Below are positions 1 to 8,714 of a stretch of DNA of 64,000 bases, in pieces. Below the pieces are notes generated by a model. That model was given only the letters and a program-made list of their open reading frames with translations, made no database searches and had not been told where the DNA came from. Numbering within the stretch: position 1 is the stretch's first letter; every line of letters starts with the position of its first letter. Source of the DNA: Alternaria dauci (Eukaryota; Ascomycota; Dothideomycetes; Pleosporales; Pleosporaceae); the NCBI RefSeq assembly GCF_042100115.1, contig NC_091275.1:3378402-3442401 (forward strand). The letters are read 5' to 3'. The position numbers and the translations under genes were made by a program.

Positions 1-572
1 CCCTCGCTCCCATCAACGAACCAACAGACAACCCTGACTTTTCCAAATTCGGCACCCCGGCGGCGTTGTCAGACGATGGTGCTGCGTGGGTACAAAGGTA
101 CATTGATGCCGTTATTGAGCATACCAAAGTCGTGAACCCAAAGATCCCAATCATGTTCCAGGGCAGTTTCAAAGGCGAGCCATTCTGGTCAGGCAACTTC
201 GCCGCAAGCACCAACATCATCTTCGACGTGCACAACTATTACTTCGGCCGCCCCAGTGATTCAGACAACGTGACCACGAGCATTTGCGCAGATGCAAAAA
301 GGCTAGCTGGCGATGGAAAGTTTCCCGTGTTCGTGGGCGAATGGGCGATCCAGACCTTGTCGAACAACAAATTTGCGAATCGCTTCAAGAACTTGAACAC
401 CGGGCTCTACGCATACAACAAGTACACGCAAGGGAATGCGTACTGGACAGCAAAGTACTTTGGCAATGTTTCAGTTGCGGGTCAAGGGGTGCAGGCAGAC
501 TATTGGAATTATCTCAACTTTATCGACATGGGCATCATTGATCCTGCCGCGGGTCGGAGGAACTGTGCATGA
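1..572 (+). CDS. GH5 exo-beta-1,3-glucanase, 3' part (5' end outside window)
   Basis: The frame is open from base 3 to the stop at 570-572, so the window starts inside the gene. The encoded segment carries both catalytic signatures of glycoside hydrolase family 5: the acid/base Glu in INEP (codon 18-20) and the nucleophile Glu in FVGEWAIQ (codon 339-341), with an HNYYF segment between them as in fungal exo-1,3-glucanases. The family hydrolyses beta-1,3-glucan of the cell wall and is normally secreted. The end (GRRNCA) has no GPI signal or membrane segment. No intron is seen in this part. There is no in-frame ATG near the left edge, so the start lies upstream. Base composition is normal, unlike the DNA beyond 1,410. 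Confidence 0.85.
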   Translation, partial: LAPINEPTDNPDFSKFGTPAALSDDGAAWVQRYIDAVIEHTKVVNPKIPIMFQGSFKGEPFWSGNFAASTNIIFDVHNYYFGRPSDSDNVTTSICADAKRLAGDGKFPVFVGEWAIQTLSNNKFANRFKNLNTGLYAYNKYTQGNAYWTAKYFGNVSVAGQGVQADYWNYLNFIDMGIIDPAAGRRNCA

Positions 573-687
573 TTGCGATTCTACTTGCAACTACACCTGT
601 ATTCAGATAATGCGCGTTGCTACTTCATGTCATATCGATGTGGAACCCGACGCTGATGTTCTTCTTCTCTACACTTTAGGGTTAGGA

Positions 688-1409
688 TTACCCCTCGAGA
701 GCGAGGTCCTTTGATGGGTAGTCGCCCGGCCACTCGTCGGGCCCGACCAAAAACTGGGCAGAGATCTTACCCTGCCACTCTGCGAAATCTTTAAGCTTCT
801 CCTGTGTGGACAGATCTGCGCCCCGCCCTTCCGACGCAACGCCAAAGAAAAAAATTCATGAACCCAGAGCCACCAAGGAGCAGACAAGACAGCAGGCGCG
901 CACCATTCTCTCCAGTAATGTGGTAGTAGTGCGGGTTGTCACGGGGTCCCCACAGCCAGTCTCCGGGGCGGCCGACTATCTTGGTTATGCCCTTAGGCTC
1001 TGAGACATAGAGAGTGAATTCGCCCTCGAGGATGTAGAAACCTTCCTCTTCGAGCGTGTGTACGTGCGGAAAGACAATGTCGGGCTTGTGCCAGGTGACC
1101 TCGAGGAGCTCGAAGAGGCCTCCGGTCTGGTGGCCCTAAGAGTGAAAGACAAGATCGACACCGGTCATGACACCGCGGTTGACGTTCAGCTTGAACCTGT
1201 TGCTGGGATCAGACTTGAAGGGCCGATTGACCTTGCGGTCACTTTCATCGGGCATCAGCAGCCGGGCGTTGGGCGTCTGTGGACCGTTGGACGCAGCAGG
1301 CCGTATCGACTTGGGAACATCTTTCTTGTCTTCGTAGAGGCCTACGCCGTACTCGCCAAACGCCCTATTCCTCAAAGCAGTCTGTTCTTCAGGCGACCTA
1401 AGTTCTAGC
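688..1409 (-). pseudogene. Cupin-domain protein (quercetinase-like), broken
   Basis: Reading leftwards from 1,409, the peptide has a single-cupin pattern: HVHTLEEEGFYILEGEF matches the metal-binding cupin motif 1 (HxH, E, then G), followed by GRPGDWLWGPRDNPHYYH. An in-frame TAG at 1136-1138 interrupts it, and a second frame change lies near 850-900 because the C-terminal part (from DLSTQEKLKDF to the stop at 688-690) is in another frame. The N-terminus is lost at about 1,409, where AT-rich transposon DNA begins. Such cupins are usually metal-dependent dioxygenases; the substrate cannot be told. The stop could be RIP leakage from the neighbouring element. The frame change could instead be an unrecognised intron, but the stop makes the gene non-functional as read. 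Confidence 0.75.
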
Positions 1410-4400
1410 TAACTTTATAAGGTTGTAGGATATAGACCCTTTATCCCGTTAAAACTAGTCTGTGCGTAAGAAAATTAACTAGTTATCCTAACTATATATC
1501 CTAGGTTAATATTAATATCTTTTATCTATAGGGTATTAAGTTAGATAGTAAAGATATTAAGTTAGATAATATCTTTAGGATAAAACTTTAGTTTAGCCCT
1601 AATATAGGTATAAAATAATATACTTATATTAAGCCCCCCTAGGCCTTAGGGATAAGGCCTATAGTATTATCTTATATTATATTACTAAGAAATTTTAAAA
1701 CTAAGCCTAAACTATCTTAGTATATTTAGAAGTCTCTTTTTACCTATAATACCTCTCTATCTATCCCCTATATTACGCTTAGCTATACTACCTTAATATC
1801 CTTACTATTATAATTACTACTAATACTACTTAGAGATTAAGTAGAAGCTCTATTATATTATAGTAATTATATTTTAAGAGTGTAAGTACTACTACTATTA
1901 TAATTATAGTTATAGTTATAGTTATAGTTATAATTATAATTCCTTTTAAGTAGCTATAAAGCCTATATATTAGTAGTACTATCGCCTAAACTCCTCTATA
2001 GCTACTACGTACCTAATAGGTCCTATCGCGCTATATCCTAAGCCTCCTACGTTATTATTATTATTATTATTATTATTAAATTAATTATCTACTACCTTAT
2101 TAATACTTACCCTATATATATAATTATTAGCTATACTTACTTAATATAATTATAAGATAGGGATAAGCTAGCTAAGGACCTACTATAGCTATTTATTATA
2201 GTCCTTACTTATAACTATTTTAATATACGCCTCTTACTCTATTATAAGTATACCCCTAGCTACTATTATATTACTTAGCTTCTTAATATAAATATTCTAC
2301 TCTATAGAAATAAATAACCTTACTTCTATATTTATCTTAGTACTAGTAAGTAAAGTAATACTACCTAAGTAGATAAGAGTTATAGTAAATAAGCTATTTA
2401 TATAAAAGAGAATTTTATATTAGTCTTTAGTAGTAGTATTTAATAAGTTAAGAGAGGAGAAGTAAGTATTTAAGAAGGGGCTTAAGATACTATAAGATTT
2501 AAGATTATTATAGTTTAGGCTAATTTAATCCTTAGTACTAGTACTTTATATTTATATTTATATTAGTATTAAGTACTATTTATAACTCTAGGAATAGCTA
2601 CTTAACACGTTTAATATAATTATTAATTATAAGGCGTATAGTATTAAAGAAGGTATTTCTTTTTAGTAGTAAGCTTTAGGATAGAGTATTAAAGTAAAAG
2701 TTAAGAAATAGAAATTTAAAGAGCTATTAGTAACTTATATATTTTTATAGCCTTAAGTACTATAGTTATAAGCTTAGAAGTAAGCTATAAACTATAGTTA
2801 TTAACTAAAAAACTCCTTTTCTACTTTAACTTTTCTTTTACTTTAACTCTTCTTTTACTTTAATTCTTTTTCTTCTTAATATTACTATAACTTCTTAGAA
2901 CTACTTAAAGTTTAAATCTTTAGTATTTACTTATTTATTATTAAACTATATATAGCTATATATAATAAAAATAAGTATTTAAGAACTATACCTTTACTAT
3001 AATTTATTATAGTATCTTTTAATAGTATTATACTTATATCTTTTACTAGTACTTTTAGTATTTAAATAAGTTATACTTTAACTTACTATACTCTAAGATA
3101 TAAGAATATAGTATTAATATATATAATATATATAATATAGATAAGAAGGGCTTCTTTCTTAGTATAGTAAACTATACTAAAAAGATCTGCTCTAAAGTAG
3201 TTTAGGAGGTAAAAGAGTATACTATAGTATTAAAGGATAGTTATAAAGAATAGGTAATACTATTAGCTTATATATATACTTTTAGTAATATATTACTACC
3301 TACTCTTATCTACTAAGGTACCTTTAGGATTTAATTAAGCTAAGTTAATAATCTTTTAGCTAAATAATACTAGATTTTTATCTCCTACTTAGTAATAGGA
3401 TAGTTAAATAATACTTTAAGACTTACTTAGCTTTAGTAGGTATTTAAGTACTATACTACTACTAAAGCTTACTAGTAATAGTATCTTCTACTTCTTAATA
3501 GCTATAGTAGCTACCTTATACCTAAGTTTTTAGAGTATTATAAAGCTAAATATATTATAGTTATAGTATATCCTCTATATTTAACTTATAGCTTATAGCT
3601 ATTAGATATTATACTCTTCTTACTACTTTTAAAGTACTATACTAAGTAGTTTACCTAGTACCTCTAGTAAACCTAAGGCCTCTTAAGGATTACTAAATAT
3701 AACTTCTTTAGTAATTTTTAGCTAGTATAGAGCTCTATAATAACTTATAATCTTATTTTAAAAAGTTTCTAAGCTATAAGTTTATAGCTAATAAAGGTAG
3801 ACTTAGCATTTTAATACTTTAATAACTACTTATAATAATAAGATAATAATTTAGGAATTAGAGAGTAAAGTAATATTAATACTTAGCCCTAGCTATAAAA
3901 GATTTTTAATACTATAGTAGTAAATAAAGCTAAAGTTAAACTAAAATAGCTATAATAGAGCCTATACTTACTATAAATTAATAATAAACTTTTATAACTC
4001 TAAAATATAAAGCTTTATACTAAGATTAACCTTATTATAAAGTAATTAACTAAGTCTATAATACTAACTATATAAGAGGGTAATAACTAGTATAGTAATA
4101 CTATATTCTATAGTTTATAAAAGCTTACTAATAAGTATATATATAAAGTTACTAAACTAAATAAACTTATATAACTATAACTTTAAAAAACTTATAATAA
4201 AGAGATTAAAGTAGTAGTAATAGCTTATAAGAAGTAGGTTTAAGAAGCTTTAAAAGTAGCTTAATAATAAGCTAAAATTAAGTATAATTATAAGTATTAA
4301 TAATATACTAAAGAACTAGCTATATAATAGGCACTTATAAAGTAGTAATAATAAGCTATAACTACTTAAAAATATTATAATATAGTAAATTAGTATAAGT

Positions 4401-4650
4401 AAAAAGGTTTATATAAAGTAGTAAAAAATATAATAGAGTATTTTTATATTACTACTATATTAAGTTAACTTAATACTAGTCTACTAGTATTATCCCCTCT
4501 ACTTAAAAATAGCGTATAAGGCTACTAAATTAAGATACTAGCGTAATATAAGTAGTATAAACGCTATAGTAATATCTATATAATAATACTCTTAAAAATC
4601 TTATAATAATAGATATCTAGTGTAGTTTAATAACCTTATATTTGCAGTTA
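1410..4650 (+). mobile_element. RIP-mutated Fot1/pogo-type DNA transposon inserted in the cupin gene
   Basis: The element starts with TA plus ACTTTATAAGGTT at 1410 and appears to end at 4650 with the inverse (AACCTTATA...AGTTA at 4632-4650), giving an imperfect terminal inverted repeat of about 20 bp with TA at each edge. The DNA is extremely AT-rich with almost no CpA or TpG. A transposase is readable through its stops between about 3,130 and 3,660. The left 90 bp recur at 13,190. The element cuts the 5' end of the cupin gene. Exact ends are inferred from the matching termini and could be off by a few bases. Confidence 0.7.
3131..4480 (+). pseudogene. DDE transposase (Fot1/pogo family), killed by RIP
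   Basis: In the frame starting at 3131 the peptide reads YNIDKKGFF, then NYTKKICSK, a segment ending LLPTLIY, and later a segment LLLLNSYSSYLIPKFLEYYK followed by LLDIILF. These correspond to the transposase core of Tc1/mariner-superfamily pogo/Fot1 elements. The first Asp is kept at 3140-3142, the second is changed to Asn (near 3,500), and the third is kept at 3605-3607. Many TAG and TAA codons replace expected Gln or Trp codons, as RIP would produce. The upstream DNA-binding part (about 2,250-3,100) and the tail to about 4,480 are too mutated to bound exactly. Confidence 0.75.
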
Positions 4651-5431
4651 TCTAATATTAGTAGGGTGGCTTAACCCGCGAAGTGGCTTGACCCGCGCAT
4701 AGGCACTGTAACATCGTATCCTTTGTTAAGGAGAGGTCTTTGCTTGTTACTTGTTACGTTTTACCTACCGTAGTAAGCACCGTAGAAAGCACCGTAGAAA
4801 GCACCGTAGTAAGCACCGTAGTTACCACTGTAGTAAGCACTAAGTATAACGTGTTCCTAGGTATCCTGTGAGATTGTGGCGCCTTAGTGTCCGCGTACGA
4901 GCGTTCTATGATCAACACTATACTCTGCTGCAATTTGAGTATGTATAAGCTTTCCTCTAGGCTTTAGCGATTCTATAGCTGTAAATACAGTCTTCGTTAA
5001 GCTTATATTGATAGAGTTGTTGCGTGTTAGAGTTCTGGTGTTGCATTAGGAAAGCGGGCATTGAGCTGGGTAGCACGGTAACGTATATCCCTGCGTAGCG
5101 GGACACGCTGTGTGCTGGGACCGGCTAATTAATTTGCAGATTTTGGGTAGAAGTCCGTGATTAAAGCGAGCTGATTGGCTAGTCCACGCATATAGGGATG
5201 TAAGTTATTGCTGTTCCGCTATCTTGCAGAGCGTCGCGCTGATTTTAGTTAGGCCGGTAGATGAGAGGTGAAATACGATAACTAATATCGATAACTAATA
5301 TATCGCTAAAGCTTGACTAGCTTACATTTCGAGTTGCTGCTAGTAACACTGCGGGAACCTATTCTATATAAATCTTCCTCTCGAGGGCAAATCTAACTTA
5401 CTCCTATCAGTTCGCTTGTAATCAATTTAGT
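4651..5431. other. Less AT-rich island with a 12-bp tandem repeat and the effector-like gene's promoter
   Basis: This stretch keeps CpA, TpG and CpG and is clearly less mutated than the DNA on either side. A short array of about six 12-bp units (ACCGTAGTAAGC and variants) runs from about 4,767 to 4,840. A TATATAA box lies at about 5,365, some 65 bp upstream of the ATG at 5,432. No protein-coding frame longer than a few tens of codons is convincing here. Confidence 0.5.
5365..5371 (+). promoter_or_regulatory. TATA box upstream of the small secreted-protein pseudogene
   Basis: A TATATAA sequence sits about 60-65 bp upstream of the candidate ATG at 5,432, a usual spacing for a strongly induced fungal gene. 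Evidence is sequence match and position only. Confidence 0.35.
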
Positions 5432-5666
5432 ATGAAAGCTATAATTGTTACTACTATTTTTTTTACGACAGTCTTTAGTTAGTGTCGTCTAGTAGAATGG
5501 TGTAAATCTAAAAAGTGTACAATAGAAGAAGTGAGTATTCTGAAACCTCTTTAACCTTCTTACATTTGAATACGTGCGCTTATAGGCACGGCAGTTATCA
5601 AGATCCTGTGACTTCGGCTTTACTAACGACTCCTACGCCTGTAATCCAGTTTGTTTTTACTACTAA
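5432..5666 (+). pseudogene. Small secreted cysteine-rich protein (effector-like), interrupted
   Basis: An ATG at 5432 opens a hydrophobic leader (MKAIIVTTIFF...) that looks like a secretion signal. The frame then meets TAG at 5480-5482 (codon 17), right where the leader would end. Past the stop the same frame continues with a Cys-rich segment, a GTGAGT...TATAG intron (5531-5585, 55 nt, phase 0) and a second exon ending at a TAA at 5664-5666. Six Cys codons are visible with spacings 5-4-11-10-3. Small size, a leader, even Cys count and location between RIP-mutated repeats near subtelomeric genes are typical of plant-pathogen effector genes. The stop is of the RIP type (TAG). No match to a named effector is claimed. 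The terminal TAA could also be RIP-derived, so the true length is uncertain. Confidence 0.5.
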
Positions 5667-6018
5667 TTACTTTCCGTAATATACTAAAGAAGTAAAAGGG
5701 ACAGATATGCTAGATTGGAACCTGCTTAGGATGCAATGCTGTAGGCCGATGCTAAGTAAGCTATACTCTAAAAAATTAAGTATATACTAACAAATAAACT
5801 AGTCTTGCACTTGATAATGCGTAAGTACAGTATATAAGTTATCTAAACGTTACTAAAAGATATTAGTGCACTAGAAGCTAGTGTAGTATTCGAGTATTAT
5901 TATATGCTTTTTTAAAAGCTAAGTTATAGGTGTACTTAAGGGCGCTACGAATTCCTCTATAGTACTTAAAGAGCTATTAGTAATAATGTTAATAGGATTT
6001 ACTACCTACTTCTATTTA
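5667..6018. other. Transition from island back to AT-rich DNA
   Basis: CpA and TpG become rarer from left to right. No coding frame or structured repeat that I can support. Confidence 0.4.
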
Positions 6019-6235
6019 AATAATAAACGTATAAGTAAAGGACGTAAGTATAATACTATTAAAAGATACTATAATAAATTATAGTAAAGGTATATTTCCT
6101 AAACACCTAGTTTTACTATATATAGCTATATATATTTAATAATAGATAGGTTAAAGCTAAAGCCCTAAACTTTAGGAGGTTCTAGAAAGTTATAGTAATA
6201 TTAGGGAGAAGAGGAGTTTAGGGAGAAGAGGAGTT
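6019..6235. repeat. RIP-mutated copy of the repeat at 40,657-40,875
   Basis: This segment aligns along its length with 40,657-40,875. Nearly all differences are C to T or G to A in this copy, mostly at CpA/TpG sites of the other copy, while motifs free of such sites (for example TTTCCTAAACACCT and GGGAGAAGAGGAGTT) are identical. The two copies therefore show the mutation process directly. The function of the repeat is unknown. Confidence 0.8.
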
Positions 6236-7234
6236 TTTAAACTATAGTTTATAGCTTATATCTAGGCTCATAACTATAGTACTTAAGAATAAAGAAATAT
6301 TTAAGTAACTACTTAAATTTTCTTCTCTTAACTCCTATACCTTAATATATCTAGTATATCTAGTATATCTAGAATATCTAGTAACTCTAGTAACTCTAGT
6401 ATCTCTAATATAAAGGTTATTATATATAATATTATTATAAGTATAAAGCGCCTAGTTTTAGAGGGCCTAGTAACCCTCCTGTTAACTATAGCAGCTACTA
6501 TTAAGAAATATAGTAAGTATAAAGTTATTATTAAGATTTACCCCCTTAAAAGTAACCTAAACTATAAGTTCTAGACTTATAATTTTTTATTTTCTATAAG
6601 TAGGGGGGTATTATTAAAATAAAACTAGTACGTAATATAAAGGTACTAGAACTAAAGAATTATTTTCTAGTTTTAGTTTTCTAATATAAAGGTACTAGAA
6701 CTAGTACGTAATACAAAGGTACTAGAACTAGAGAATTATTTTCTAGTTCTAGTTTTCTAATACAAAGGTACTAGAACTAGAGAATTAAGGTTAGGGTTTA
6801 ACCCTAATTAGGGTTAAGAAATTACTATATACTAGAACTAGAGAATATAGAACTAGAACTAGAGAATATAGAACTAGAACTAGAGAATATAGAACTAGAA
6901 CTAGAGAATTATAAGCTAGAATAAGAGAATTATAAACTATAACTAAAGAATTATTAAAATCCTTAGAAGTTTATAGAATTTAAAATACTATTTCTATAAT
7001 TATACTAGTATAGTAACCCCCTTTCTATTATAACTTAAGTATTTTATTCCTTAACTAATTATAATATTAATAATTAGTAGTATTAATAAGATTTAAAACT
7101 ATTTAATTATTTTAAAAACTAACTCTAGCTAATAATCCTATTAGTATAATATATATACTACTCTACGTCCTCTTCTTTATTAAGATTTCTAAAGATTTAT
7201 ATTAGTATTTATATATATTTATATTCTCTTTAAC
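6236..7234. repeat. AT-rich RIP DNA with CTAGAACTAGAG tandem repeats and a telomere-like dyad
   Basis: From about 6,620 to 6,790 a unit of roughly 50-60 bp (AAGGTACTAGAACTAG... TTTTCTAGTT) is repeated about three times. From about 6,830 to 6,910 a 21-bp unit with AGAACTAGAACTAGAGAATAT is repeated four times. Between them (6,786-6,818) lies a TTAGGGTTTAACCCTAA inverted telomere-like dyad. No gene is supported. Confidence 0.6.
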
Positions 7235-7672
7235 TTACGTATTCTCTTCTAACTCTCTATTAATAAAGTTATAATATTCTACTTCTAACGCTATAGTAGA
7301 AAGGAATTCTCTTTTTTCTATAATACTATTATCTACTATAGATACGTAGTAGAAAGTCTTAGTACTTTTATAATAAATAATTATAAAATAACTCTTTATT
7401 TTAAAAGTCTTAGCTCTAGATAGTAGGTATATAGTTAAGCTATCTAGCTTAGTAATATCTACTAAGAAGCCTAGATAGCCTATAACTTTATTACTAGGCT
7501 TATATCTTATATTATAAGCTTTCCTTCCTACTATAAACGTAGAAATAAGATTATTATCTTTAAAAGTAGATTTTATAAACGTATTTACGTCTTTTAACTC
7601 TTTTTTATAAGAAAATAACTTAGTATTTCTCTTATTAAGAGAAGAAAGGTTATTACTATTTTTAGAAAACAT
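7235..7672 (-). CDS. AT-rich 145-codon ORF, unknown
   Basis: A complete ATG-to-stop frame of 145 codons in DNA below about 25% GC, where stop-free frames of this length are not expected by chance. The product contains no Cys, His, Gln or Trp and only the initiator Met, that is, it lacks residues whose codons contain CpA or TpG. Its sequence (MFSKNSNNLSSLNKRN at the start, VGRKAYNIRYKPSNKVIGYLG in mid-protein, read here as shorter pieces) matches no family I recognise. It is divergent from the large frame that starts at 8,715, with 1,042 bp between them. It may be a gene that survived RIP by selection, or a remnant of a neighbouring protein. Confidence 0.45.
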   Translation of the reverse strand: MFSKNSNNLSSLNKRNTKLFSYKKELKDVNTFIKSTFKDNNLISTFIVGRKAYNIRYKPSNKVIGYLGFLVDITKLDSLTIYLLSRAKTFKIKSYFIIIYYKSTKTFYYVSIVDNSIIEKREFLSTIALEVEYYNFINRELEENT

Positions 7673-8714
7673 TTTCTCTATATATATATTAGTATAACGT
7701 ATATAGAAATAGAAGAAGAATAATATACTTAAAGAAGATTTTATTATTTATAATATAAGATATTAGAATATATCCTTATTAGAATAGAGAGGAGAGTATA
7801 AGAAAGTAAAGATATAGAGTTAGATATATCTTCTATTTATACTTAGAATATCTATACTTTATAATTATTTACTAAGCTTAAAAGAGGATTATTTTTAATA
7901 ATAAATACTAGTATTACTATATCTTTAATCTAGACTCTTCTATTACCTCCTTTTTTTAATTAAAAACCTAATTAGTATTATATTACTATAAAGAATATAT
8001 AATATAAGTAATAAAATAGTAATATTACTAATAAAGAACTCTTTTAAGAAATAAAGTAACTATTTCTAAGAATTAAATAAAATACTAAACTTCTATAGGA
8101 TTTTTCTTTATTTTATAATTAGTAAGCTTTAGAGTCTAGACTCTTCTATTAGGAATAAAGAATAGATTTCTTATATTTATTAATTTAAAAGTAAAAGTAA
8201 GATTAGTAAGTAGCTTTAGAGAAGGAGTATATAAGTAGTAGGAATTCTTCTTTTTTACTTTATACCTTTACCTCCTATTTACTAGCTTTACTATACGAAT
8301 TAAGACTCTATATCTATTACTCTTAAGACTTTATACTTACTTTATACTCTATATTCCTATATATAAGTTTATAATATAAAGATTTATATTCTAAAGCCTA
8401 TTATATTAATAAAACCTTATAAAAAAAGTATTTTCCTTTTATTATTTAAGTACGTAATATAGACTCTATATTTTCTATATTCTAGACTAACTTTATAACT
8501 ATAGAAAATCTAAAACTATACTTTAAGTTTTTATATTTTTAGTTCTAAGAATACTATACTATTCTTCTTAGTATTAAAATTTAAGAATAAAGAAGAGAAA
8601 AAAAAAGATTAAAAAACTTATAGTTAAAAACCTAGTACGTATAAAATTTAGTATTTATCTTTATTATATTCTTTACTAATTTATATTTTAGAAAATATTT
8701 TATTATATTTAAAT
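7673..8714. other. AT-rich spacer between two divergent AT-rich frames
   Basis: Very low GC, essentially no CpA/TpG, stops in all frames I followed. It would hold the promoters of the two divergent frames (7,672 leftwards and 8,715 rightwards) if these are expressed. Confidence 0.4.
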
